Below, piece after piece: positions 1 through 11,543 of a DNA stretch of 64,000 nt (positions within the stretch are counted from its first letter, which is position 1; each line of letters starts with the position of its first letter). The position numbers and the translations under genes are program-made. The notes beneath the pieces were generated by a model. That model ran no database searches. It saw nothing but the letters and a program-made list of their open reading frames with translations, and had not been told where the DNA came from. The stretch comes from Clarireedia homoeocarpa (lineage: Eukaryota; Ascomycota; Leotiomycetes; Helotiales; Rutstroemiaceae). The stretch is taken from NCBI GenBank assembly GCA_001465935.1, contig LNKV01000025.1:763609-827608 (forward strand). Direction: 5' to 3'.

Positions 1-1571
1 GGTTGGCGGCAAGTCCCGTGTGCTATAGCGTCACAGCGAGAGCAGAACTACTCGCGCGAGCCACAAATCGGATCGTAACTTTTCACGGAAGGTGATATGG
101 GTGGCTTGGACGAGCGTGCCATTGGTCGAGGATGATAAAACCGATGATTAACCTTGCATTTCGTTGCATCTGGTTGCATTTGGTTGCATTTCCTTGCATT
201 TTCTTGCATTTTCTTGCATTTTCTTGCATCTCCTTTAGACGGCTCTTGCCGTTACCCTCAAGCGAAACATATACGTGAACGATGTCCGGTTACGAAGGAC
301 TCTCGCCCAGAGATCCGGACCAGATATGGGCACCCAACAGCCCACATCTGGGCTGTGTGGGCTGTCGGGCTACTATTTCCGAAGGATGACTTACATACAG
401 GAGAGCACCATCCATCATTGCCGAACAGTCCCCTCGTATATTCGTATGCAACGCTTTTACACATAATCTCGTGTCCAAATAGTCCGATGCACCATGTCTT
501 AAAGTAGCTATAGATGCACCATGTCTTAAAGTAGCTTTGGATTTGCCGGCACGGGCACTAGCTCGTACTCGGCAGCTTCGTATCGCATTTACTTATTACT
601 TGTTATCAAAACCGAGGCTTTTCCGCTCAAACTCCCCCACAACGGTGAAGCAACACGGAATCTTCCAAGATTGTTTCTCCTCTCACAGTACGGTACAGCT
701 TCCCCTCGGCCCCCGACACTGCACTTTCGGAAAACCAACTCGCCAAGCGCGCATAAGCTACCGCTTGGCGGGGTAGGCCCTGGGAGGAACAGCGCGTATT
801 TGAAGGCGAACTGGCCTTATCTGTACTTGTACGTGTACTCGATGAAGAAGTCTCTCGCGAGTGTGTTCAAGCCAACCATCCGATTGTTGGTATAATCCAT
901 TTTACGTGTGGATGTGCTATGAAACCGGATACTGTACTCTGCAAGTGGAAGGAATTCCAACCAGGAAAAGGAGGTTGATATGCTATTTTTAGTCCCGCGG
1001 CTTCCGACTCCGGTGCGGAGAACTGCATCGAGTGGTCATGTTTTTGCTCGGCTTACTCCTCGGGTTTCGTATGCAACCCAAGTATTGGTGTTTTGATTGC
1101 GCGATGGTGATCGATCGTTCATCTGGGTTGAGACATTCGGAAATGTAGCAAAGTGCCATAGTGGGGTAGCGTCAAGTACATAATATGACCACCAGAGGCA
1201 TCGAGTAGCTTCGTATGTAAACCTATCCAGAGCTCATTGGTTCTACTTTTTTCCTTTGTCCGATGGAGATCTCCTTGCTGCAGTCAGAAAATAGTTTATA
1301 GCCTTCAAGCTCAGGGGGCGTATAGATTACACATCCTGCTGCATACAAACCGACAGATGGTCTGCCAAATAGATAGCACTGTCACTGTTGGCGCCTGAGC
1401 GACCCAATCCACGGCTGCTCTGCGTACGGCTCAACACGACAAGCTTGACATAAATGAAGAGAGTAGCTTGACACAAATGAAGAGGGTTGCTTAGCAAAAC
1501 GAAGATCGAGCGACTTCCCCTTGGCCTGGATCACTTTCTTGTCTTTCCGAGTGGAAACCTCAATCAACGAA
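1..1571. other. Intergenic region with short tandem repeats
   Basis: I see no convincing gene here. The open frames are short, have no family resemblance and overlap one another on both strands. Positions 151-230 hold eight imperfect 10-bp units with core TTGCAT. A 24-bp sequence is directly duplicated at 486-509 and 513-536. Confidence 0.6.
151..230. repeat. 10-bp tandem repeat, core TTGCAT
   Basis: Eight consecutive 10-bp units share the core TTGCAT and vary in the flanking four bases. The period is exact over 80 bp. This is a simple minisatellite, with no sign of coding use. Confidence 0.85.
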
Positions 1572-2115
1572 ATGTCTTCAGCACTGACTCTTGATCACAT
1601 TCATTCTATCATGGACCCCATTGAACAATGGGACTGGTCAAAATTCATCGGAGCAATCGATGAAAACGTCCGCTGGTGGATTGGTGCGGATGAACATGAC
1701 CCCAATACTCCTACTGGTATCTATGTATGCCTCTCCATCGTCACGATGGTATGTCTATCTTCTCTCAGATCCTCACTAACACAGGTATGTTAGAACCTCC
1801 AAGAGTGGACAGAAAAGGTTCGCAACCGTCTCATGCCCAGGCTCGATGGAGGACTCGCCATGAAAAGCAACACGCTAGATATCATTGGGCAGAAAGCAAT
1901 CATTGAAGCTACTGGCACTGCAATACAAAAGAATGGCAGGCCTTACAATAATAGGTATGATTCAACCTTATCGAAGCCCTTGCGTAGGTCATAACTTGGT
2001 AACACGGTGCGATAGGTTTTGTTGGATATTTATCTTCAACGACGCTGGAAAGATTGTTGAGATTAGAGAATATCTAAATACTGCTTTGGCCAAGGAGGTG
2101 TTCACCACAAATTGA
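1572..2115 (+). CDS. NTF2/SnoaL-like domain protein
   Basis: Three exons can be joined in phase: 1572-1748, 1794-1954 and 2016-2115, giving about 145 residues. Both introns (45 and 61 nt) have GT..AG ends, and the first has a CTAAC branch site. The short length, the aromatic N-terminal part (DWSKF, RWWIG), the pattern IGQKAIIEA..A..KNGRPYNNR and the ending FCWIF.F..GKIVEIREYLNTAL are typical of the SnoaL-like branch of the NTF2 fold, a small cone-shaped alpha+beta barrel. Members include polyketide cyclases and many enzymes of unknown substrate. I cannot assign a reaction. No signal peptide is visible, so it is probably cytosolic. It faces the next gene tail to tail. The exon joins are inferred from phase and sequence pattern and have not been tested. 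Confidence 0.72.
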
Positions 2116-3033
2116 GCAACGGCGTAGACGAAACAGGAGACACAGGCAATGTAGTTGAAGCGGTCCAGCGATCTAGTACTGGCTCTTATTCCAATATCAA
2201 TCATCCAATAAAGATTACACCAAGATTACTGTTTACTCTCTGTTTGAATGTAGGCCGGACACTCATGAATCGGCCGGCATATATTGAGACCCAAACGGCT
2301 TATGAAGTCAACCAAGCTCCATGAATCATAAGTCTATCATTCTAATCTTGAATCAAACACATCGTTCACATTTCCCTATGACTCCTATATCCATACAGCG
2401 TCTTGTTTGCCAGTAAACGAAATCATTGGCTTTTTCACACGAAACCAAACTCTTGCCTCAGTTTCCCCGCCCCTTATTCCTGATCCGTCCCCGCGGGCGC
2501 TTTGGGTCGAGGAAAGTCCATGTAGGTGGTGAGGGCGAAGATGCCAATAATGCTATCGACAAAGGAGGGGTCAGCATGGTGAAGGGCATTTAGTTTTCTT
2601 GTCTTGAGGTTGGTGTGGTTATGGTTAGACTTGGCAGGTCTGTGGATACTTTAAGGAAGCCAAAGCTATGTAATCTCACTCCAGGCCCCGGAATACGATC
2701 AATTTCTTCAGTGATGGATCAAGCGTGGTGGTGATTCTGGAGCAGTGACCAAGAAAAAGGTGCAATGGCAGATCTGACCACAGGATGCCTGTCCAAGCAA
2801 CTCTCCACGTGAGCCAGAAATATTTGTAGAATTATTAAAATATCTATAATGAAGCCATTCAACGGCTCACTCAAGATTCGCAACTGGGTATCTCTGCCAT
2901 AAACATTAAAAATCTTCCGCGGAAGCTCTTAACAACTGAATCACTCAGGGTATCCTCCAACCAATTCCAAAAACCTCGAAAAATATCCATGTACAGCACA
3001 CCTCCCCTTTCATTAAACCCATAAGAATTACCA
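2116..3033. other. Intergenic region between convergent genes
   Basis: Both flanking genes end into this stretch. It contains no coding frame that I can support and should hold the two 3' ends. Confidence 0.6.
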
Positions 3034-3913
3034 TCACAACCAAGCCCAACTCCCCGTTACTCTCCCCTCCGCCTCATCAGCCAGCTTCTCAAAAACCGAC
3101 AAACTCAAATCCAGATCGTCCGCCTTGCACCCCACACATCTATCCACAACCTCCACATCGACCGTGTTATTGCCACTTCCGTTTTCCTTCGTCCGCGTGA
3201 TGCGGATTTTCCTCCCGCATAGCGGATTAGCGTTGGGGTTGGAGCCCGTGGATGCTGCGTCGAAGATGATGTGCGATACGGCGCAGATGGAGTCGGAGGA
3301 TGAGGATGTGATTCCACAGGCTCCAAGGGCGGGCGCATAGTAGGTGAGGTCGCCGGTGAATATGCCGCCGTTGGAAGGGAGCGGTAGGGCTTTAGATCTT
3401 CTGGGGTGTTAGAATAAGTGGGTTCAATTGTTAGGGGAGAGGGATTGGCGGAGAGATTTCGTGCACGAGCAATAAGAGCAGGTGCATGTTTATACGCTTG
3501 AAGATGACAGGGACAGGAAGTAGTAGGGATGAAAAGAATAACAAGTGCACATACGACGAGGAATGCTTGAGTCCAAGACCGAGACCCAATCCCAAAATCA
3601 ACGCGAGAAGTAGGATGATCGCGCCTCCGACGATCAGCAAGAATACCTTGCGACTTCGTCCAAAATACGTTCGGTCTCTAGGAACCGCATGGTTGAAGCG
3701 TTCAATTATTGTGGGTTTGCTAGTCGCAGCAGTCGCAAACCCATTGTCCGACGAATCCGAAGGCGTTTCTTTCGCGGTGGGAAGTATAGATTGCGCTTGC
3801 GACTGCGACTGCGATTGCGGTTTCGCAAACGGGTTGAGATTATGTTTACTGAGGAACGATTTTTTTGGAGTCGGCGTCTCCCATTCCGGCAGTTCGTGGG
3901 TAGTGGCCGCCAT
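3034..3913 (-). CDS. Membrane-anchored double-psi beta-barrel (RlpA/expansin-like) protein
   Basis: Two exons, 3555-3913 and 3034-3400, join in phase across a 154-nt intron (GTATGT donor, TTCTAAC branch) to give about 241 residues. The N-terminal half is hydrophilic and Ser/Gln-rich, with an alternating Ser-Gln run near residue 33. One membrane helix follows at about residues 92-115 (IVGGAIILLLALILGLGLG). The second exon begins with GGIFTGDLTYYAPALGACG and continues through CGRKIRITR and VDRCVGC, the usual layout of the RlpA-like double-psi beta-barrel of fungal barwin/expansin-like proteins, with paired cysteines. I infer a type II membrane topology with the barrel outside the cell, probably acting at the wall. 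It has no separate glycoside hydrolase module. Its start lies about 600 bp from the divergently transcribed gene at 4518. Confidence 0.85.
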
Positions 3914-4517
3914 TGAGAGTCAATTGTTTATCGTCAGTCAATTGTTTATCGTCACAATTGTATGGTCGAGAAAAACATTATTGTATTTCAATGATGTACG
4001 TGAAGGGGAATATTTTGCGGAGGAAGTGGGATGGTTGAGACAAGTGAGAGACGTAGGTGCGGGAGGTGGAGAATAATTTTGGAACTTGGCAGCTCGTCCC
4101 ATCTTTCGTCCCTGGAAATTTGGGGAATTAGCAGGTTTTAGCGCTGGATTCAGGGGTTCGGTACGATCCCCACCTGCTCGTCAGGGTCTGGCAGGCGGAA
4201 TCTTGTCTTCGATTGGGTTGTGATATCACAATCTACGGAACCAATCACTAGGGACTTTGAGTGTGTTTTTACTTCGTCCTGTTTTGAAATGGCTCTGCCG
4301 CGTCCAGCTAGGAAGGATGTGGGGAATGCGTATTCCTGTTGGCTATGTTTCGAGGTGTGTTTTCATGGTGTGTTTTCATGGTGTGTTTTCGTGGCATAAG
4401 CAATGGTGTGTAAGTACGACCTCAGCGCTTTGCACTTTTGTACAGTAGAAATCAGAAAAAAAATTTCGTCTTTTAACAGAATACATCCTTTCTGCTGTAC
4501 TACGACTATCACCTAAC
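3914..4517. promoter_or_regulatory. Divergent intergenic region (putative shared promoter)
   Basis: This interval separates the start codons of two divergent genes and must contain both promoters. It includes a short duplicated ATTGTTTATCGTCA near 3925-3955 and CATGGTGTGTTTT repeats near 4365-4390. I recognise no specific factor site. Confidence 0.5.
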
Positions 4518-5108
4518 ATGGCCGACGAATTATCAGCATGGGTTAACAAAGCGTTTGGCGAGGCACAGAAAGTTGTTCAGCATGTAGTTGACAAGGCGCC
4601 ATCGGCATATGAGAGAAGCAGAGAAGTTGCGATTTCTTCGGCTGCCAAACTTCGACCGAAGCTCGATGCTGCTATAGAGAAAGCCCCAGTGGTACTTGCA
4701 GCGACCAGAGAGGTTGCTGGTAATATCTATGAAAGTGCGCCTACCATTCTTCGCGATGGTAGGACAACGGGGCTGGAGATTCTTCAACGCTCGAGACCTA
4801 CTATGCAATCAATGGTTGACACCATCCGGAAGATCATCTACCAACATCCTTATATTTCGACCTGGGTGGCATTATCTGTCATATTTGGACTACTCTGGCC
4901 CCTTCGACTCTTATTGAAGATCTTGGGGTTTGGCAAAGGAGGGGTTGATCGAGGTATGGTGCATGTTCAATACAGATCACTCCCCCAAGCGACGAACTGA
5001 TGTTGTCTAGGATCGATAGCAGCGAGCCGTCAATCTCGTGGTGGTAATATCTCTTCTGGCTCGTGGTTCGCTTATTTTCAATCATTGGGTAACAAGCATG
5101 GGATGTGA
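4518..5108 (+). CDS. Small single-pass membrane protein, unknown function
   Basis: Two exons, 4518-4953 and 5011-5108, join in phase across a 57-nt intron and encode about 177 residues. The first 110 residues are predicted helical and amphipathic, with repeated Ala/Lys/Glu-rich stretches (AAKLRPKLDAAIEKAP). A membrane segment follows at about 114-140 (STWVALSVIFGLLWPLRLLL), then a short Gly-rich stretch and a tail containing GSWFAYFQSLG. I recognise no named family. Proteins of this form occur in many filamentous fungi, and a loose resemblance to interferon-inducible IFI6/27-like proteins is possible, but I cannot support it. The first ATG has an adequate context (AACATGG) and opens the frame. 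If the intron is retained, the frame stops just after GVDRG with an alternative tail. Confidence 0.7.
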
Positions 5109-5643
5109 TGATATTTCTGCAACGCAGGAGTTTACAAGGAATCATCAACACACTGTGAGAAGCGTCGTGTGGAAAGCAAACTCGTCCAAGCCATCAACTT
5201 GGTGGCTAGTTTACACGTATATTCACAAAACTGACGGATGAAGTGGAAGGGGTTTGTTGAGCATATGGTGTAATACCCAGAACATAACTGTCACATCTTT
5301 TTCAATTCAGATAAGCAAATTCTGTCAAGTTTGCTGAATTCATATTCTCAGCATAAATCTAGGACCGCATATGTAATATGAACAATCGAGAGTTCTGGGA
5401 ATGTGAGACGTGTGATTTAATGGGATCCTGATCAAGCCACCGTATCATACAATAAAACTCACAACGGGATAGAGGAATAACAGATATGATTGGGACCTAG
5501 AAGAAGCACTTCGCGAACCCGACGGAAGATATTGTGCCTAGGCCACTCCATGAAGTCTAGGTTCGCATTAATACTTGCTTCCACATCACATGCCTCCTCA
5601 AAATTCTTGGAAGGTAGCTGCTAATATGGCTTGAAATATTGCT
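5109..5643. other. Intergenic region between convergent genes
   Basis: The region holds the 3' ends of the flanking genes. No coding frame or RNA gene is recognisable. Confidence 0.6.
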
Positions 5644-7599
5644 TCAAGCGATCCGGCACAATGTTCCGTTCGCCTCCAGCTTCCACCTGTTGCTACCAAC
5701 ACAAGTTGGACAATAGAACACATCATAAGGATCATATGCCTTTTTGACTTCCTCTAATCTCGAAAGACTGTGGCCATAGAAGTCCGTTAGGTAATCAGGA
5801 TCCCTGGCATCGCATTCATTCATATAACATCCTGTATCCGGTGCCAATTTCTTCATCGCTCCAGCTTTCGTATACAGGATTTCGTCCTTTATCTCTTGAA
5901 CAGTGGCGACATCCGTACCAACGCTCCACCCATATATCACCATCTGGTGGACGTATGAAGAACGCCATGCAGGGTTGAGTCCAGAAGTATGATCAGGAAC
6001 AAACACAAGACCACCTGATACAAGACACACGGTTGTTTGAGTTAGCTGCCCAGAAGAGCCGGCAACAACACTTAGCATCTCCTTTAGATCCTTCATCGAC
6101 GCCGTCATCGCCTTTCGGTCGAAAAGTCTGGAGCCAAGGGCAAATGTATTACCAGCACCATACTTGCTAACACCGAGTGCGGCGTAATATGCCGCATAAG
6201 TAGGAAAGGAGGTGTACGTTGTAGATATTGACAGACTTGCATTGAACTGTACGAGCCTCGACATGAGTGGTTCAAATATTATTTGTGTGTCATTGATAGA
6301 CTTTCCAAAAGCTCCTAATCGATGATTATACCCGGTTGTCGAGTTACCGATCGCTATCAGGGGACTCTGGACTCCCCAGATACCATAGCCAGAAAACCCA
6401 GCATCGTTAAGATCTGGATACTCCGAATAAATAAGTGTCAATGCGTCTATGAACTCTGGTATCTGTGCATCAGTAAGCGGTGACACATTAAGTACTTGCG
6501 CTACAATATTCTTCGTTGGGTGAGCCTTTACAGTGGTCGACAGAACCACACCATAAGTTCCACCGCCACCGCCCCGAATGGCAAAGTAGAGGTCTGGGTT
6601 CTCGCAAGCATTGGCGGTGACCAAGGAACCGTTTGCGAGGACAACTTCAGCTTCGAGAATTTGTTGGACGCCAAGTCCATAGTCTCGAGATGCTGGAGAG
6701 TGTCCTCCGCCTTGCGCCCAACCTCCAATGGAGCTTACTGTCTGTCGAAAATCAGTATGAAGAATGAGTGTTTTGTCGGAAGGAAATATACCGGATCACT
6801 ACCACCAACCACTATCACGTTTCTTTTTTCGGCCTCTGCATAGACCTCTTCCCAAATATAACCTCCAGCGATCTTAAAAGCACTTCCATTCCAGACCGTC
6901 TTTCGGCAATTGTTGGAGGAGGTATAACGTTGTTGGAAGATTATGCCTTGCCTGAAATACCTTATCCACAATTCTAAACTTCCATAGCCAGTAGATCTGC
7001 AAGCCTTAGTAACAAAAATCAATCCTAGCTACAGCTAAAATTAACTCACCTGCCCAAGCCATCATGACCCGTATTCCTAATTACTAGTCTGATATTATGC
7101 TTTCTTGCAAACTCTATCCCTTTGGAAATATCGTCCGATGTCGTTGCGTTCACAACATACCTTGGAGCATCTCCAATGGTACAGTTTCCTGTGGTGACAA
7201 CCCCTGTGGAGAAATCAATAGGAGGGCAACCGTAATTGGTGTTAGAAGGAACGTCGAGCGCAATAGGATCATTTCGAACTAGTTCCTCATCCGAGAGTTT
7301 CGACACAATGATGGAACAAGCTGTTAGATTCTGCTGCGGCCCAGGATAACATACAATCGCTGCTGGGATTGGTTTGATAAGCTTTCCAGATACTGATGCA
7401 TTCAATGACCGCCATATATCTTGCGATGGCCAACAGTCATCACTTGGTACCTAGTATCATGTCAATAAACCGAGTTTTTAGAGATTGGTTTCGGGGATGC
7501 TCAATGTACGCATTTACAGTCTCGTGTACCGAAGGCCGTGGTGGTAGATACGAGGGGCATGACAGCCAGAATCCACTTTCTAGTTAAGAGCATCCTCAT
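5644..7599 (-). CDS. Secreted FAD-linked oxidase, berberine-bridge-enzyme-like
   Basis: Four exons, 7510-7599, 7050-7450, 6792-6996 and 5644-6741, join in phase over introns of 59, 53 and 50 nt to give about 597 residues, normal for the family. Residues 1-24 form a probable signal peptide. The mature start CKCVPSDDCWPS is typical of fungal BBE-like oxidases. The FAD_binding_4 (PCMH) domain carries RNTGHDGLGRSTGYGS, with His159 the expected covalent 8-alpha-FAD attachment site, then GGGHSPASRDYGLG and GGGGGTYGVV. The C-terminal BBE domain has YMNECDA and DFYGHSLSRLEEVKKAYDP. At the second covalent site, where bicovalent members have Cys, this protein reads GSDPTV, so FAD is probably held by the histidine alone. 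Such enzymes oxidise sugars or secondary metabolites with oxygen. The substrate cannot be told. ATG at 7593, in frame two codons later, is an alternative start. Confidence 0.93.
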
Positions 7600-8550
7600 T
7601 GGTTTAGAGTGGTCACCGACGGTCAGTCCGTTCTAAGAGATTGATATGGGTGATATTCTGTGTATGGAATTGGCGGTTTCCTTCAGATGGTCTTATGCAT
7701 ATGACTTTCACAGCTTTGTAAAATCAGGCGGCATCTCCTTCTTATGTACGACATCTCGAGTATTACAGCTTGATGGCGAATTATCATTGATGAGCAAGAC
7801 CAAGACTGCTGACAGCTATTAATTGAGATTTGGTAGATATGCATGGCTTTATCCAAGAGGAAAGCGTTTGGCGTAGAGATAAATATTTTGGCACATCATC
7901 CGAGACTTTCGTCAATATGATTGGATCCATTCGTCATGGTTGAACGAATACTGATATCCTCAAGCCGTCGATAATGTATTGTACAGACATACCTGCAGCT
8001 TTCCTGGCAGATGCAAAGCCGGTCGGGTGACAGGAAAATGTGAAGTGGTTTTATTGAGCATTGTAGTGTCACGTGCGTTGCCAGGGAACACCCCCACAAC
8101 CAACTTGCAAACGACCAGTATCCAACAGAGTTTACACCAATGCGACAACTTCAATTAGTTATTTTGTTTTACTAGCCAACTACCAAGGTCCCCGTTTATC
8201 CATTTACAGTGGACAACCTAAGACAGAAGGGTCTCTTCTCCCACACAAAAAATACATTTTGGCTGTTCCAATCCCAATCATCTTCTCCACGATGTATATC
8301 TAAATTCCAAAGAAACTTAGCCAACATTAGCCGCACTTCTGCGAGACCGAAGGCTTTTCGTACGCAGTCTCGTGGGCCGGCGCTGGGTGGATGAAAGACT
8401 TTGGCATTATGAGGCTTAATTTCAGAGCCCGGAAGCCAGCGTGCTGGAATGAATTCTGTTGGAGAGGCAAAATGGGCAGCAGAGGTGTATGCCGCTAATT
8501 GATAGAATGTGACGAGCGTCTATGATCCAAATACGAGAGCTTTGTTTATC
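7600..8550. other. Intergenic region
   Basis: This stretch lies upstream of the FAD oxidase gene and contains its promoter. The only frames are short and unlike any family known to me. Confidence 0.5.
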
Positions 8551-8679
8551 ATGGATGCTCTGGAACCTATCACCGATGAAGCTCTTAAGGCTGCTGCGCA
8601 GGAGCTCATTTCTACACTCAAAAAGCTCAACTCAGATATCGTCACGTACCAGCAAGTCCTTAAAGCCACTTCGGGATAA
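8551..8679 (+). CDS. Short ORF, possible gene fragment
   Basis: The reading frame encodes 42 residues beginning MDALEPITDEALKAAAQEL and closing with TAA. The start context is good (ATCATGG), and the Ala/Leu/Lys-rich composition suggests a helical peptide. It may be the remaining N-terminal end of a lost gene, because the DNA after the stop shows no continuation that I can follow. I recognise no family. It could equally be chance. Confidence 0.22.
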   Translation: MDALEPITDEALKAAAQELISTLKKLNSDIVTYQQVLKATSG

Positions 8680-9018
8680 ACTGGTGTAAAATGGATATAT
8701 TCATGTCATAGGTAATTCTAGCCGGCGTGGTTATATTCTGGTTGCGGTTAATATCCATGGGGGCCAGTGGCTGACCTATCGTGGGCAATATCTTGGTTAG
8801 CACGGGGATAGTGACATGCAGTAATGAACTGGTATTTGAATGGGAAGGGCAGCAGGTGATAGAAGGAGAAAGACTCAAGCCTGCCTCAGCCCGCTGCACA
8901 GCGACCAAATCTTGTATTGTGGAACATCCCGCAGCTATAGACCAACAACAGGCGTAGAAGCACTCATACTGCCATGTTCCGAACAATCTGCCAATGCATA
9001 CAGATGTGATCTTCATTA

Positions 9019-11543
9019 TTCATCATTTGTGTCCCTTTCACCCACCACAGTGTCTAGATTTTGTTCTTCGAGATTTCTTGATCTTTCCGAGCGAGATTCC
9101 TGAGGATTTTCAATGGGCTTAAAGACAATATTAGAGCTAGCAGTATCATATGATTCAGCTACCGTAAATTGTAGGTTGCCGCTCCTCATAACTGTAATTT
9201 TGTGGTCGTCAGGTATGTTTGTTGTTTCGGGTGGAAATTGTTTGAGCACGCCAAGCCGAGCCTAAACATCGGGCTAATTTATGAGGAGCTCTAGGCATCT
9301 CTTAAAGACATCGCAAGCATTACGGCATGGGTTCGAAGATGCATCGCACTTGTTTTTCCATCAGCATTAGTGGATATAGTATACCATGCCAGGTAGAAGA
9401 ATGGGGATAATCTTACAGCGTTGGAGAGAGCATCAAGCGAGTCGCGGTCTTGATGAATTATATAATGAAAGATGCCGATTGCCACCCGAAGCTGTGAGGA
9501 ACGACGTCCTTTTATATACGCTGCTTCTAGAAATGATTCGCATGCATTTGGAAAATCCTTCAATCTCCAAAATACCTTCCCTAGAAGATACTAGGCATCG
9601 GCAGTCAAAGGATCTGTAGTGTTCAGAGATTAGTCAAAACATTTCGACTGGTGAGTTCACTGGCTCCAAGTCAGATACCTGGAGAATGGCAATTTCTCGA
9701 TGCCTCTTAGCCAGGGCAAGCAACTCGTCGTTCCGCGCCCGATCTGCTCCCTGCAGTAGTTTAAGAGCAACATATGTATTGGCGGCCGCATCTGATGGGT
9801 CTGTTCTCAACGTTCTCTCCGCCCTCTGTATATCATGAATTGGCTCAGAAGGCCGTCATATTCTTACTCGACGGAAGTGCTGTAGGTCTGAAGCTGGTTT
9901 CAGAGAGGGCAATTGTGGACTGAGATCGAAGGAAGGACTTGTGCCCGGCAAAAAAGCATTTGCTTTATCAAGCAGAGAAAAAATCGACTCAGCAGCCCTC
10001 TGGGTAGTCACCCAACGACTACATGTAGTACTTATTTTCGAGTTATTAGCTTATTAGTCACAGCAGGAATCTTCTACCTTATAGATAAGCTCACCAGAGA
10101 TTACCGTGTTGATCTTTTGATGCCCCCAAAGATACGCTACTACTACACTCAGCACAGGCAATAGCAGAAGAATCGACCTCAGAAATGAGCATCGCTTGCT
10201 CAATGTGGAGCCCTGGCTTGATGGCTCTCTCCCAATCAGGTTGTCGAAGCTCGAATCCGGTCTTTGCCATTGTGAGGACAAAATATTTCATAGCGATTCG
10301 ATGGGCACCGGGCGGGTCTCTTGCATAGACCACTGATTGCAGTAGATCACAGAAAGACTGATAGAGTTAGGGCATTTACGTGAGTTTGACAGGGCTAAGT
10401 AACGAACCTCCCACGTTCTACAGGCTTGTAATGGTAGAGCCCAACTCTCACCTAGTGCATCGTCTAGTCGCACGATATCAAGTGTGAGATGGAGTGGAAT
10501 AGCTTCGATAGCACGCATAATTTGCTTCAGCTGACCAGCTACATCAAGCAATAAACGACTGTTGCTAATCAGCAAGTGGTCAAGGTAGAATACTCTTTGA
10601 ACACTTACGTATTTCGACCTATGGCCTCCAGCGTCTTTCCGGAACAGGTCGCTAATCTAAGAATCGTATCAGTAGATATAGTGAAACCTAGAAGGCTTGA
10701 AGGCATGTTACAAAGAAAACAGCTGCTGGATATCTCCTATGATTGAGGTAAGTCTGTTAATTGAGCGTCTTATGGAAATGGTATGGACAATGACTGTATT
10801 AGAGACGCTCCTGCTTATCTGCGTGAGAGCGTTGACTTGAAATGTAACAGCTGCTAATCCATTCCCCAATGTTTGCGCATACTCCGATTGGCTCTTAGCA
10901 TGCATGATCGTTGTCGCCTTCAGGTCAGAGATGGCATCTGGTGTTGTGGATACAATGCTTAAGATCGAGGATGTCTGCTGCTTGATAGCATCTGAATGGG
11001 TCCTTATGAGAGCCGATTGCACATTATTAATGCTCTCAACACTATCCGTGAGCCGTCTCATCTGGACCCTGTTGTAATCTCAGTTGGCTTCAGATCACGT
11101 GTCTAAGGATGGCCGTACAGTGAATGTGTGATTAGAAGCATATTAATCGCCGCTATCTCTGACATGATAATATTGCGAGCATCATCAACATCTTTCTTGG
11201 CTATTATCGACCAATGAACTCGAGTTCCAATGCTGCTGAGGCTACTTGACGTGCGAAAATGTCCTAGGCTAGACTCCTTTGACCGCATTTTATCCAACAG
11301 CGCTTGCACAGACGGCAAGCAGTGCATAACAATGGCCCTGACACGCTCAATGGTTTGGCGATCTTGTAGACTATGTGGCATCACGTGAAGTGCATGCTTT
11401 ATTGTGCTTTGAAGGAGATCAAGCTCCGCACCAAGCTGTTGAAAATGTGCTGGTGCATTCTTGTAGTTCCGCAGTTCGATAGCGATGCGTTCGAAGAGAC
11501 CCAAAACAGCAAGGGCATCACCGATACCAAGCCCAAAAGACAT
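9019..11543 (-). pseudogene. Decaying STAND-type N-terminal / TPR repeat protein gene
   Basis: The 5' part is gene-like: exons 11119-11543, 10712-11068, 10609-10656, 10408-10558, 10095-10357, 9868-9997 and 9679-9825 join in phase over introns of mostly 42-55 nt (one of 97). The start MSFGLGIGDALAVLGLFERI matches the N-terminal helical domain common in fungal STAND/NLR-like proteins. The middle has AIEAIPLHLTLDIVRLDD and ESWALPLQAC, a block conserved in a widespread fungal family. Tetratricopeptide-like helices follow (DPSDAAANTYVALKLL). The TPR region then breaks down. TAG codons interrupt ADA-stop-YLLGKVFW at about 9591, and two more occur in LLIN-stop-PDV-stop-ARLGVLKQ near 9255-9275, with a frame change before them. 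Splicing to 9590 would bypass the first stop and give about 606 residues ending at 9291. It may therefore be a truncated gene or a pseudogene. Confidence 0.58.

Noticed and set aside
3486..4076. 196-codon frame on the plus strand
   Set aside because: It is antisense to the first exon of the beta-barrel protein gene, whose splice phase and motifs are convincing. Composition is Arg/Cys-rich, as expected of a shadow.
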